From assembly GCF_029784165.1 (NCBI RefSeq), contig NC_073696.1:83326220-83390219 (forward strand): a stretch of DNA of 64,000 bases, read 5' to 3'. Source of the stretch: Wyeomyia smithii (taxonomy: Eukaryota; Arthropoda; Insecta; Diptera; Culicidae). Position 1 is the first letter of the stretch, and every line of letters starts with the position of its first letter. A program made the position numbers and the translations under genes. This document shows, piece by piece, positions 35,901-47,700 of this stretch. The notes beneath the pieces are model-generated. The model made no database searches and had not been told where the DNA came from. It saw nothing but the letters and a program-made list of their open reading frames with translations.

Positions 35901-37627
35901 ACCAATTAAAAATAAGAAAATTTTCCACCCATTTCCCTGCACGCTCGCCCATATACCAACTCAATCGTGGCAATAACAGGCATCATTATCCCATGAGTTT
36001 TTTTTTCTCTCGTTTGCTTTCTACGCACTAAACCAAACTTCTTAGAGCTGCTGAGACCAATGTCAATCGCCGCCTGGGAAACCATGCACCACTTGGGATA
36101 GCAGCAGGGACGACGCTCGCCAGCATCCGCACCATCATAAAATTATGTAGACATATAATAGCAACAGAAGAATACTACGCAAGACAACAAGTACGTTGCA
36201 GCACCCCTGTCCCGCCACTTCTAGGCTAAAATTGTAGCTCCATGTTTTGCGTTCTCCAGCGAAGAGTGCTCGGCAAGATATCAAATTACGTAATATCGTG
36301 TTGAGAAGGCACAATTTTGGCCGCTGCTCCTTTTTCCCAGCACAAACACACGAGGTTAAACAAAGCTTCGAACCCTTTTGCGGACAGAACGGAGAAAAGA
36401 ACCCGGCGGACCCTTGTGGCTGCGGGAAACCGTTTTTGTTCGCTCGCTACCCACACACACCGAAAACACACCGAACGATCCGATTTCTCCGAGGATCAAC
36501 AACCATCAACCGTTCGCCCGCTCGGGATGGTGGTAAATTGATGAAATGATTGTTGTTTACATCATTAGACGTTATTTAACGGTAGTTGGTATTAAATTGA
36601 TGAACTCGACTCGAATGTCAAGAAAAAAAGTACAGCCGATCTACATTGTTCTTGGTAGGAACTGCTTCGGATGGGTTGTTGGACTAGATGGCAAAATAAG
36701 CTCGGGCGGAGTTCAATGATACCCGCATGATCTTGTGCGTTTTTTTTTCGATATATAAAGACATCATGACTATTCACAAAAAGGGTAAGACGATTGTCAG
36801 TCAAATGTAGTCTGTGGTACTGGTTTCGATTAATAAAATAATTATACTCATTATACAGGGTGTTCAAGAAGATCGAATACATTTTTAAAATGTTTAAAAA
36901 AAATGAAAGTGATAGATATTCTTTTCTGAGTCAATTTTTATTGAAGCAATGTTGATTGAGAACCTTAACGACATATTACCTGGAAGCACCAACCCCTTTC
37001 ACAGTGGTTTAAAATAGCAATGTCACGAACTTAATTCTGTAATGGCGGAGTGCTTTACTTTAGGACTATAGTGTCATCCATACTATGGCAAAAAAAAACA
37101 TTTTGTAACCTTTTTGTTTCTGCATAAACTCGAAGCTGTTTTTAACAAAGTTGTAGATAATTTCATTACAAACAGCTTTGCCAACGAAAGTTTTTCTTGA
37201 TGTACTGCAGATTTCGAAAAACCCTAAGTTTTTTATGACAATGTTCGTAAATTCAGTTTTTTGCTTTTAACTTTTTTGTTTGATTTTTTTTTTCTAAATA
37301 CATAGTTCTAGGCAGTTTTAGGCCTTATCATGTTTAAGAAATATTATGCAGGCACTATGCTAAGATTCCTTTCGGATAAAAAGATATAAGCAATTTTAAC
37401 AATAGTTTACCTTATCAGTCGCCCGGAAGTTCACACTCACCGCCATTTTGAAGCTTCAGGTTAGTACTACAAAATGGGGGAATAGTTACTCGTCCGACTC
37501 GTCACAATTTAGAGAACGAGCGTTAATCATTTTTGTAGTTTTGAACATTTTTCCTTTAGCGTAACAAGATAACATTATAGTAATTTGGACGATTTGTGTA
37601 TTCATATAAGATTGAATATGTAAATGT
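32901..37627. other. No recognised gene
   Basis: Long non-repetitive stretch. A GC-rich island at 33870-34150 ends in a donor-like site on the minus strand (see findings). 36840-37560 has the feel of a repeat ('tacagggtgttcaagaag', 'aacaaagttgtagata') but I could not place its ends. No Ig or TSP1 exons recognised. Confidence 0.4.
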
Positions 37628-37895
37628 GTGGTTCCCGTGGTTCTGTGGTTAGCGATGTCGGTCGGCTAGCTCTCACACACGGTTGTGATGTCGGGTTCGA
37701 TTCCCGATCAGGTCGAGGATCTTTCGAGCTAGAAATTTTCTCGACTCAGGACTTGGGAACGGTGTATCGTTGTACGTTATCCTACAACATGCAAAATGTG
37801 CCAAAAAACAATATCAATAACAAATTCTCTCAACTAATCTAGTTGATCGAGACCGCTATTAGCCTTCCAGGCTAGCGTGCGATATTGTTGTGTTG
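37628..37895 (+). mobile_element. tRNA-derived SINE, second family
   Basis: Box A-like 'gtggttagcgatgtcggt' and box B 'gggttcgattcccgatca' 33 bp apart, then a tRNA-unrelated body ('ctacaacatgcaaaatgtgc', 'ctagttgatcgagaccgc') and a TGT-rich end. An inverted, internally deleted relative is at 49375-49575. It resembles Feilai-type mosquito SINEs. Confidence 0.82.
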
Positions 37896-38378
37896 TATGT
37901 TAGTTGTGTTGTGCGATCATTCTCAAGCCTAAGTACGCTAAAGTTTTGAATGCTATGAGAGGCGAAGCCCAGCTCAAAAACCTTGGCGCGCATGTTAGGA
38001 CGGTTCGTCGGTCTCGTATCGGTGAGATGATCCTGGAACTCCGCAAAGAAGAAAAGGGTTTGGGTTCTACCTATAAAACGGTTGCCCAAAAGGTGCTTGG
38101 CAAGGGTGTGCTAATTTGGGCACTCACCCAGGAGCTGGCGCTTCAGCTTAAGAACCCGGACGAGATCACTGAAGGGTGCCACATTGCAAAAGTCTTCGAG
38201 AAGCAGTGTGGAGTGATGGTTACCACTGAGGCGATGGCCATAAGAGCCCAGCAGCAACTCACGTGTAAAGCTCCCATTAGAGGAAGGTAACAAAACCCTG
38301 AAAATAGCGAGACTAGACGTGGCCTGATCAGTATGCCCTCTGGGTATCCTCCAGCAGCTTGACGTCTGCATCAGGTGG
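37896..38378 (+). pseudogene. R1-type retrotransposon ORF1 (gag-like) fragment
   Basis: Plus frame: KPKYAKVLNAMRGEAQLKNL, GAHVRTVRRSRIGEMILELR, YKTVAQKVLGKG, LTQELALQLKNPDEITE, then after a shift 'SVCPLGILQQLDVCI'. This order (RTGEMLFEL-type motif, then the segment leading to CCHC knuckles) is that of ORF1 in R1/LOA-type elements, an RNA-binding protein. The frame breaks at ~38290 and is cut at 38378 by the tail of a minus-strand R1-type element. The zinc knuckles are missing. Confidence 0.75.
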
Positions 38379-40980
38379 TTTTTTTTATTTCATGTGGAGG
38401 AGAAATTTGCAAACAAACGACTGAGGAGACCAACCTCAGGGAGTTTGGGGTTGGTTTGAATCAGTGAATAGACCCACTAAAACCCCTCCAGTCCCCAGCC
38501 CATAATACTCCCCGGGACGACCGCTAAGTATTGCTTCGGGGAGCGGCTTTTATGGTTTGTTGGCTCTATCAAGTCTCTTTGCTAATTAGCTAACTAACCT
38601 GGAGACTTGCAGTTAGCTAACACTGGCGCACAGTGGGACGAAATCAAAAATAGTGGGACATTGGTGTTTGTGATGAAACGCATGATAGCGTTTTGATATC
38701 TTCTAGAAAGTTTCTCAGTTTTATGAGTAAATTTTTTCGTTTATATGGAGTGTACACCAAAATAAACAAATTAACTTTTTTATTTTTTGATAAACTTGGT
38801 ACCTTTCTTCCGACACATTGTAGAACTAGCTATTTCGAGCAATTTTGTGGAAGATTAGAAAATTCTATCTCTTAACCTGACAAAGTTATAAGGCATAAAA
38901 GTAAACCACCCCCTTAAAATATGTTTTTGGGTAATAACGCTCTTATCTTAATTTTGCCATTGTTCAAGTGTTCTCCAAACTTTAAACTAGGATTGATTGT
39001 CAAATTTTTTTTTTTTAAAGAAGGCATACCGCTATCTCTTGATTTAGAGAAGTTATGTCTGATTTTGCAATTTTATGACACAATTTTCAAAAGAACATAA
39101 CTTGCGGAAAGGCTAATATTGGCAGCTAAATACCTTAAGTTTAATTTTATTCGGATACCTATTCTCTCCAGTTGTGTATATATGTCGTACTGGAATCGAA
39201 GGGGGTTCATAGGAATTTTTCGGAAATTAGGTTGCAACTTTGGACGTTTGGCAATTTGACAGGTGCTCGGAAATATAAGCGAAGTCTTGAAATGTGTTAC
39301 TTTAAAAAAATCCAAGTTGTTTTGCGTCTAGGTTAAGTCAGATTCGTGAGTGCAATGTGAAGAGGATTGCATGGCTTCCGCAAGAAGCCACATTCTTTTG
39401 AGCAGCAAACGACATATATACACAGTTGAAGGAAATAAGTGCCCGAATAAAATGAAACTAAAAGTAGCTGCAATATCTGCCTTTCCGCAAGTTATGTTCT
39501 CTTGTAAATTGTGTCATAAAATCGCAAAAATAGGCATAACTCCTCCAAATTAAGATATAGCGATTAATTTTCTTCTAAAAAATGCGACAATTAATCTTTG
39601 TTTGAAGTTTGAAGAACACTTAAACAATGGCAAAATTAAGATAAGAGCGTTATCACCCAAAAACACATTTCGAATAACCACCCATTCAAAATGTGTTTTT
39701 GGGTGATATTTTATACCTTATAATTTTGTCGGGTTAAGAGATAGAATTTAACAATCTTCTACAAACTTGCTCAAAATAGCTAGTTCTACAATGTGTCAGA
39801 AAAAAGTTACCAAGTTTATCGAGAAATAAAAAAGTTAATTTTTTATTTTGGTGTACACCCCCTTAATCAAAAAATTTTACCACCCAAATAAAGTACTCAT
39901 AAAACTGAGAAACTTTCTAGAAGACATTGAAGCGCAATAAACGCTGAAATCATGCGTTTCGTCACAAACACCAATGTCGTACTATTCATGATTTCGTCCC
40001 ACTGTGTGGCGTGTCGGTGGTCAACCTGTCACCTGCTTTGAAACTCTAGGATTATTTGAGAGGTGGCTGCACAAACTGCCCTCAAAATGTTCGAGTCTTC
40101 ACACATGCTCCGTCCGTAGTAGTGTCAGGCCCGCTCATTACCATCATGTCGCTCCGTGCACGCACAAAACGAGGACATACGAAGAAGACATGCTCAGAAA
40201 TCTCTTCCGCATCCACACACTCGGAGCACATGGTGAACCCCGCATGCTCGAACCTGTATAGGTACTGTCTGAAGCAACCATGACCTGATAGGATCTGTTT
40301 CAGGTGGATGTTAACTTCTCCATGGCGTCTTCCGACCCACCCGGATGACACCGGAATAAGTCGGTGCGTCCATCTACCTTTTGTGGAGTTCTGATCATCA
40401 ATAGTGATGATCATTATGGTACCTTGTATGCGCTTTGTTTCACGTTGATCGAAGCATTCTACGTCCTCCCTTATGGCTATACTGATAGGCAGCATGCCGG
40501 ACAGGACGCAGATTGCGTCGTATGACACTGTACGAAACGCACTCGCAACCCTCAGGCACATGAGCCCGTAGGTACTTTCCAGTTTTCCACGATAACTTTT
40601 AGTACCTTGCGCTTTGGACCACACTGAGCCTCCATACCTTAGTATGGACGAAACAACGCTATTCGACATCATTCGACATAGTGCTGCAATAGCCGTTGAA
40701 ACCCTCTTGTAAGCACGTGACTCTTATATGTGAGCTTATCCTCAACCATAACCCCCAAGAGCTTCAAAGATCGCTTTAAGGTGATGGTGCAGTCTCCGAC
40801 TCTGACCACCACCTGTTGCTCTGATTTGCGGTTATTCACAACCGTGACCTCCGTCTTATGGTGCGCTAACTACAGTTTCCTGGAGTGCATCCAGTCTTCG
40901 ACCTTGCGTGTACAGTGCGCGGCCGTCAACTCGACCTCCTCGATCGACTCGCCGTAGACCTCTAGCGTTGTATCGTCTGC
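38379..40980 (-). mobile_element. R1-type element, 3' half (RT C-terminus to tail)
   Basis: On the minus strand it begins at 40980 exactly at 'ADD' of the RT catalytic box and continues TTLEVYGESIEEVELTAAHC, then the C-terminal frame 40672-40082 (SSILRYGGSVWSKAQGTK, GHGCFRQYLYRFEHAGFTMC, SECVDAEEISEHVFFVCPRF). A 3' UTR ('ccggggagtattatgggctg') and an A8 run at 38379-38386 follow. The foldback at 38629-40006 interrupts it near the end of ORF2. It lies head-to-head with its own 5' half at 40981-42494. Confidence 0.82.
38629..40006. mobile_element. Foldback element with ~580-bp inverted arms
   Basis: Tips CACAGTGGGACGAAATC and complement; arms 38629-~39195 and ~39405-40006 pair along their length (for example 'aactagctatttcgagcaa' with 'gctcaaaatagctagtt'), leaving a ~210-bp loop. 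A 5-bp direct repeat TGGCG flanks it (38624-38628, 40007-40011), consistent with a target duplication. 1,378 bp and noncoding, so mobilised in trans. Inserted in the R1-type 3' half. Confidence 0.88.
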
Positions 40981-42494
40981 AACAGGCCCTCAAAGAGATA
41001 GGTTCAGTACGGCGGCCATATGTACGACGAGCAGGTTCCCGGTTCAGAAGGTTGTGTCAACCTCAAACGAAGGATACGCAGTTGCCAAGGTGGACGGAGT
41101 ATTCTACTGCAGTTGTTATGCTCCGCCATGTTGGTCTATCAAAAGGTTCACCCAGATGGTCGACCTGTTATCTATGGAGTTGACGGGACTAACGCCGTTG
41201 GTATTGGCGTGCGACTTCAACGCTTGGGCTGTTGAGTGGGGAAGCCGCTGCACGATTCGGAGGGGACAGATCTTGTTGGAAGCTCTGGCAAAGTTTAGCC
41301 TAGATCTGGCCAACGTTGGGACCAAGTGTACATTCAGCAGAAATGGTCCGGAGTCGACCATCGATGTGACGTTCTCCAGGCCAGGACTGATCGTGAACAG
41401 GAAGTTGGCTCTGTACGAGTGCTGACCAATTAGTTGTCACATTATCACGGGCGCGCGACGCTACCATGCCTAGGACTCGCTAACCTAGGAAAGGTAAGTC
41501 ACCGGTATACTGGTGGACTGACGCGATAGCGGGCCTGCGTAGCGCGTGCCTTCGTGCAAGACGGATGTCGCAACGTGCACGTACCGACGCACAGAGAGTA
41601 GAGCGCCGTGTATGCAAGATCGGTGCTTAAGGGTGCGATAAAGGCGAGCAAGAGGGCCTGTTTCGATAGGCTACGTGCGAGTGCTAGTCCGTGGGGTAAC
41701 GCCTACAGGGTCGTAAGGGCAAAGACCCAAGGCGCGTTGGCACCTTCAGAGCGATCACCAGCGATGCTGAAGCGCATCATCGAGGGAATCTTTCCACGCC
41801 ACGAGCCAAATCCTTGGCCTCCGGTTGTCGAGTCTCACCACGTCCGACGTTCCAGTATCTCAGACACAGACCAGGGATGGTTGGCCAACCCTCCGGGCAT
41901 CCGTGCCAACCGTGCCGAGGTCGTGGAGGAGGTAAGGGTTACGAATGAGAAACTCATCGTGAAAGCCAACTCTTTAAAGGTGAGCAAGGCACCGGGACCG
42001 GACGGAATACCGAACTTGGCCATCAGGACGGCCATGAAAGTGGCCCCCGACCTATTTCGAGCAGTCATGCAGAAGTGCCTAGATGACCGCCTCTTTCCGG
42101 AGAGGTGGAAGCGACAGAGGTTGGTGCTGTTGCCGAAGGCTGGGAAACTGCCAGGGGACCCATCGGCATACAGACCTATCTGTCTGCTGGACACTGCCGG
42201 CAAGGTGCTTGATAGGATTATTCTCAACAGACTGGTTAAGTACACAGAGGGTGTAACGGTCTGGCAAGTAATCAGTTCGGCTTCCGGATAAGTAGGTCCA
42301 CGCTGGATGCTATTCTCTCTGTCACCAAGACGGCAGAGGTTCAGCGTAAGAGTTGAGGCATTCGCAATTGCGCAGTCGTCACGCTTGACGCGAAGAATGC
42401 GTTTAATAGCGTCAGTTGGGACTCCATAGCGCTCGCGCTTAGGAGCATCCACGTACCGGTATCGTTGTACAAGATTTTGGAAAATTATTTCCAG
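40981..42494 (+). mobile_element. R1-type element, 5' half (endonuclease and RT N-terminus)
   Basis: Plus strand, opposite to its neighbour. Endonuclease: TSNEGYAVAKVDGVFYCS, LTPLVLACDFNAWAVEWG (expected GDFNAW, here CDFNAW), ANVGTKCTFSRNGPESTIDV. Then RT N-terminus 41608-42291: VSKAPGPDGIPNLAIRT, FPERWKRQRLVLLPKAGK, YRPICLLDTAGKVLDRII, then shifted 'DAKNAFNSVSWDSIALALR' to 'LYKILENYFQ' at 42494. Several frameshifts. The 5' end is truncated inside the endonuclease. Together with 40980-38379 it covers one ORF2 except ~160 bp before ADD. Confidence 0.82.
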
Positions 42495-42605
42495 ACTAAT
42501 TTTTCTGACAAAACTGAACTGAAGCTGATTCAAACTTTCAATTCAGTAGGTATTGCATTGGAAAGCGCAGTACGAAGAACAAATTTGAACTAACATTACA
42601 ATATC
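42495..42605. other. Short spacer
   Basis: No feature recognised between the R1-type fragment and the TTAA-starting repeat. Confidence 0.4.
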
Positions 42606-42868
42606 TTAACCTTCATCGCATCCTAGAAAAAACTTATGTTTGGCCTGGTGTGTGGTTTTCCACACATACAACATTTAAATTAGTTTTGGACAAGAAATAA
42701 CTTAATTTTGTACCAAACATATTTTATTCATTGAGTGCATACACACCACTACAAGCTATAGGTACCAATTTATCCTGTTTCGAAGGTTGAATGAGGTATG
42801 TATGTGTGTGGAAGTATGTGTATGTGTGAATATTTTCATTCTTACGACCATTATATCTCGATTTTCTC
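42606..42868 (+). mobile_element. Partial TTAA-type foldback arm
   Basis: Starts TTAACCTTCATCGCATCC and parallels the outer half of the arm at 42908 ('ggtgtgtggttttccacac', 'tataggtaccaattta', 'ttcttacgacca'), then breaks off at 'cgattttctc'. A truncated second copy in the same orientation as the left arm of the complete element. Confidence 0.75.
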
Positions 42869-42903
42869 GATTATATCGATATCATCCGCATAACCAAGAA
42901 GCA
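42869..42903 (-). pseudogene. Short RT-derived segment, inverted twin of 43998-44040
   Basis: The minus strand reads MLLGYADDIDII, an RT catalytic-box peptide like that at 50900 (LLGFADDIDIIG). The identical segment occurs in plus orientation at 43998-44040 on the far side of the foldback. Confidence 0.6.
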
Positions 42904-42907
42904 TTAA

Positions 42908-43993
42908 CCCTTCATCGCACCCTTGTGTGGAAAACCACACGAATGAATTTTGTTTCTTTTTTTTTCGAAAACTTCTCGATCGATTTTGACGAAATTTCTT
43001 GACAATTCCTAAACCACCAATCTTACACAAAATATATATTTTCCAAAGAAAAAATATTCTTGGTTGATGAGATATTTAAAAAATTACGTTGTTTACCCTG
43101 GTGTGTGGATTTCCACACATACAACATTCGAATTTATTTTGGACAAGGAATAAATTAATTTTGCCCCAAACACATTTTTTGATGTGCTTTCCTCCTTAAA
43201 AAGCTATAGGTACCAATTATTCCTGTTTCGAAAATCGAAGAAGGTGTGTATGTGTGCGGAAGGATGTGTGTTCATTTTCATTCTTACGACCAATATATCT
43301 CGATTTTCTCAGCATCTGCTAAACCGATTCGATTGTTCTTAGTCGCGTTTGAAAGAACTTAAAGTCTTAAGCCAAATCCTAACTAACGCATCTAGCACCA
43401 AAAGGGCTCAAATGAGTCCAACCTCTGAAAAAAAAAATCGGTTAGTTTATCAGTTCCCATATAAACTGATCACATTTTGTTACGTCATTTTTGAATGAAC
43501 CTTCGGATCGAAACGATATTTACCATCAACTAACTAGACTTTAAGCTCTTTCAAACGCGACTAAGAACAATCGAATCGGTTTAGCAGATGCAGAGAAAAT
43601 CGAGATATATTGGTCGTAAGAATGAAAATGAACACACATACTTCCGCACACATACAAACCTTGTTCGATTTTCGAAACAGGAATAATTGGTACCTATAGC
43701 TTCAGGTATGAAAGCACCAAAAAAAATGTGTTTGGGGCAAAATTAATTTATTCCTTGTCCAAAATAAATTCGAATGTTGTATGTGTGGAAATCCACACAC
43801 CAGGGTAAACAACGTAATTTTCTAAATATCTCATCAACCAAAAATATTTTTTCTTTGGAAAATATATATTTTGTGTAAGATTGGTGGTTTAGGAATTGTC
43901 AAGAAATTTCGTCAAAATCGATCGAGAAGTTTTTGAAAAAAAAAAGAAACAAAATTCATTTGTGTGGTTTTCCACACAAGAGTGCGATGAAGG
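42908..43993. mobile_element. TTAA-flanked foldback element
   Basis: TTAA|CCCTTCATCGCACCCTTGTG at the left and the complement ending TGCGATGAAGG|TTAA at the right. Arms are about 460 bp (42908-~43370 and ~43548-43993) with a ~175-bp loop. Internal short palindromes 'tgtgtggaaaaccacac' recur in each arm. TTAA duplication is the piggyBac-type signature. No ORF. Confidence 0.85.
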
Positions 43994-43997
43994 TTAA

Positions 43998-44055
43998 ATG
44001 CTTCTTGGTTATGCGGATGATATCGATATAATCGAGAACGAGCGTAGTGCTGTGT
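43998..44055 (+). pseudogene. Short RT-derived segment (YADD box)
   Basis: Reads LLGYADDIDIIENERSAV before a stop. It matches the catalytic region of the RTE-like family at 50501-50947 (LLGFADDIDIIGVNRRAV). Confidence 0.6.
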
Positions 44056-44524
44056 AAGAGTCTTTTAGGATTTTTATTATCTATTTTTTTCAGCGAGATT
44101 GAAGCTTATTATCGATTCTGTATAAACAAAGTACATGGTAGCTGGCAGCCCAAGTAACACACGTTGTTATAAAACAGTTGAGATAACTCCTCTTATACAA
44201 CCTTCAGTTATAGATTTCAGTTGACATAACCTTTTCAATGACATCTCTATGACCAGAAAAGCGCAAAAATTGAAGGCTGCTATAACAAGTACAGGTGCTA
44301 TATGAAGTATTATATAACTTCATGACAGCAAGCCAACTTGTCAGACTGAAGCTGCAAAATACATCTCGAGAACCAATACGGTAAGAAAACCGTTCAAAAC
44401 AGGTTATTTTCAAGTTGTAATTGCTAACTAATCAAAACATCGTTGACGCAAGCATAAAACTTCAAAGTAGAAATATTGCAGAACGTCACTGAATCATATT
44501 GAGAACAATAAAAAATAGTGATTA
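44056..44524. other. No recognised gene
   Basis: Featureless AT-rich spacer before the MITE. Confidence 0.45.
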
Positions 44525-44791
44525 GGCGTCGTACACAAATTACGTAACGCTAAAAACCTATATTTCACACCCCCTCCCCCTTATGTAACGATAAGTAACG
44601 TTCGATATGACTCCCCCCTAAAATTACGTAACGCTGGACAACCTGTCACCCCCTCCAAATTTGCAATTTAGAGCAAACATCACAGTTACGTAACGGTCTC
44701 TACTACCCCCCTCCCCCCTATGTAACAATAAGTAACGCAGACTAAACCCCCGTCCCCCCATTCATGTGTTACGTAATTTGTGTACGACGCC
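44525..44791. mobile_element. TTA-flanked MITE (Harbinger-type)
   Basis: TTA|GGCGTCGTACACAAATTACG ... complement |TTA. The 24-bp terminal repeats are essentially perfect. Inside, 'acgtaacg' motifs alternate with C-rich runs (ccccctccccc). 267 bp. A 3-bp TTA duplication and GGC tips fit PIF/Harbinger MITEs. Confidence 0.88.
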
Positions 44792-44794
44792 TTA

Positions 44795-47700
44795 TGGCGT
44801 TTCGAATAATCACTGAAAAATAAGAAACGATATTAGATCGACGTTTCAATGCTTGTAATGGTTGTGCACTGTCGAGGGAGACGCGCGGGCTACTGTCTTC
44901 CGAGAGACTACCGAATGGCTGCCTAAGACCGACAAACCTAGGCATCTATTATTTGTTTGACATTGTACCACAAGTAGGACGATTGCCATAAAAGTGAGTA
45001 AGTGATTCTATGGAGATAAATTGATCTAGATAATCAGTTGTACATAACTTTGTGTATACCAGTAATATCAGAACCATCAAAAATGCTAGTGAATCATATC
45101 TGTTCATTAAACCTAATTGAAATGAATCTTCTCCTTCCACGCAATCTCAAACCAAGAAAAATTCTCCCGGCTCTGAACACACCAAGCCGCTGACTTGCAT
45201 TTCATGCAGTGAAAAGCGCAAACTGATAATGGTAATAAAAGGCTGCGAGCTCCAGTGAAAGCATTAAAAATCAGAAAGAAAGATTCGAAGAGCGCATCCT
45301 TTACAGAGCATAATAAAAATAAGCCTCTTTGCCAGTCAGTCTTTCACTGAACACCACCCCGTACAAACAAAACCAACAGAAAGAAAACCATACTTAACGC
45401 TTGGGCTCCACCAACGTGCGTAATCCTGCTCACAATACCGTATTTACCGCCCTGATCCTGAGTTTATTCTTTCGGTAAACAAAAAACTAAAACAAACCGA
45501 CAGCCAGCGCGAAACAATGCCGGAAAAGCGCTGAAATCTGTAACCAAGGAATGTGCGGTACGTACACCCTAGCCGGAGTCGATTGGCGAAGAGGATAATG
45601 GCTTTCGCATGAATGTAAACGCGTGTGTATGTATGTGTGTATACATGCCAGGAGACAGCTTTTATTGATGTTCAGCGTAAAAGTGACATGCACAGCCCCA
45701 GGAGGATGGATTTTCCCGAGATGGAAACCAGGTGGGAGACCACGACACCAACGCTTTCTCGCTTTCGCCATAAGCTTTTCTGCAGCACGGCAGCCCGAAC
45801 GGAGTGATAAATATTAAATTGAATGGCTCATTTGTGTGCGGCCTGCAAAATTCACAGCAGCCGAGGTGGTTGCTGCTGTTTAGAAATGCGAATTTAATGC
45901 GCAGCTAAACAAAAGGAAAAGTGCTTTTCAGCTCCTTGTCGGGCGCAAGGGGTAGGAAAAAAAGTTCCAAACCAGAGTCTGCTCCATCCTGGAGGCGGTG
46001 GTAGTTTAGGGGCGACTCGTTACCAATACCAAAAGCGACAGCATCACCTAGTGCGGAGAGAGTCATTACAATCCGGCTTTAAATTTATGACAAAATTACA
46101 CATTCTGATGGTCGCCCAACCGAACAGTGACGGCATCCGTGCCAGCTTTGACGGCGATGTGGGAAGACTGGCACAGAAATGGCTTTTCAATGAGATTCGA
46201 AACGCGGTGCGGGACAGGGAGTGGAATAAATTGTGGCGTGTACTGCTGCGGAGTCAAGAGTCTGGTGGGGAGTTTACAGCGTGGTTGGTTGAGGGAGGCG
46301 GAAAATGGTACACAAAAGGCGACTGGAGCCTGTGAAGGAGCCACTCGAGCGGGCAAATACTGTGTGGAGCTAAGTGGATCTGAGCTGGAGATTCGAATCG
46401 GTAAACAACGAACGGAATTGTTATGTGAGGGGCAAATATGCGCGTTTTGACGGGTGGGAGTGCGTTTCGCAGACATTGTCGAACGTGAAATGACGATGGA
46501 TTGAAGTGTAGAACATTTGGTGAATGATGTTTAAAAAGGATTCAGAAACAAAAAAACAATCCTTCTGAAAATGGTACAGGCTTCCTTCAAAACATTTCTT
46601 TTTTAGTGTTCTTTATATTCTAGCATATAGTTCGTGTATTTATATTGTATGCTTTAAACAACAGTTCTAAAAGCAATTATAACCCAGCTAGTTTATGACA
46701 CCTATCAACAATTGAATTACTAATCATGTCACAATTCATTACTGTCTCAAATTACAAACACCCCTTTTTACATTGTTCGAAGAATCGTTAACCATGATTC
46801 GAATCACATCTCGGTTTCAATTGAAAATCCGTCATAAATTTAGCCCTAACTTGTTTGTAGTTAGCTTCAAAACCGCATTATGAAAAGCAAATACCATTTT
46901 GAATTATTTCTTCGATATGACTCACTTGCTTGCGCCGGGCATCTGTTGAAGCGTTTTTGAATACTTCACTAAATAGCCATCTCGAGATAGACTTGATAAG
47001 CGCCTTTACCTTCCCCCTTGCAATTTGATTCACTTCTTTCAAAGCCGCTAAACCGCAATTTTCCAAGTAGTTAATTCCCTTCAAATCACACTTGCCACGG
47101 TCCCCCGCGAACTGTCAGTCACTAGCTGAAGAGGTGCGACAGCAGCCGCGTGACGAAAGACGCCGCAATAGAAATTCAACGCTGATAATCATCGTCGTCG
47201 TCGCGCTGATTCTGGCAGCTGCTCCGGTAGGTAAGTCAACCCGTAACAACTTCCGACCGGTCGCGCCATTCCACGGGGCATTGTCTGTAGCCGCATCAAG
47301 TACTCAACCTACCGGGTGGCACTCTTGTACATCTGTCAGATCAGTAGTCAGTACACGCAGTTCTGCATAGGTAAGGACGAATGCATCACAATTCTTCACC
47401 AGCGGCCACGGTCCCCGATGTAATGTCCGTGACGTCTGCGGATCCGGATGGAGGAAGCGCATCATAATACCACATTCATACAACGCAAAAGCGAAGAGGA
47501 ATCATGCTCCAAGGACCATGCCACATAATAGCTAGATAAATATTCCCCTGGCGAGTAATCAGTTCGGTTATTATGATTTCTATTACAGCACTGGCTCTCC
47601 TCACCGCCGCGGCACAAGAGGTACTTCCGCCAGGCCGGCATTCATACCATCTGACACCGACTCCGGCCGACTGACGGCTGCTGCACTGGGAAAGATGAAT

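Noticed and set aside
41835..42533. 232-codon minus-strand frame
   Set aside because: Antisense of the R1-type RT coding region, which gives clear motifs on the plus strand.
45487..45817. Overlapping frames near a GTAT microsatellite
   Set aside because: Low-complexity driven; no recognisable protein features.
46051..46476. Long overlapping frames on both strands
   Set aside because: No family match, no splice context, and equal openness on both strands suggests composition only.
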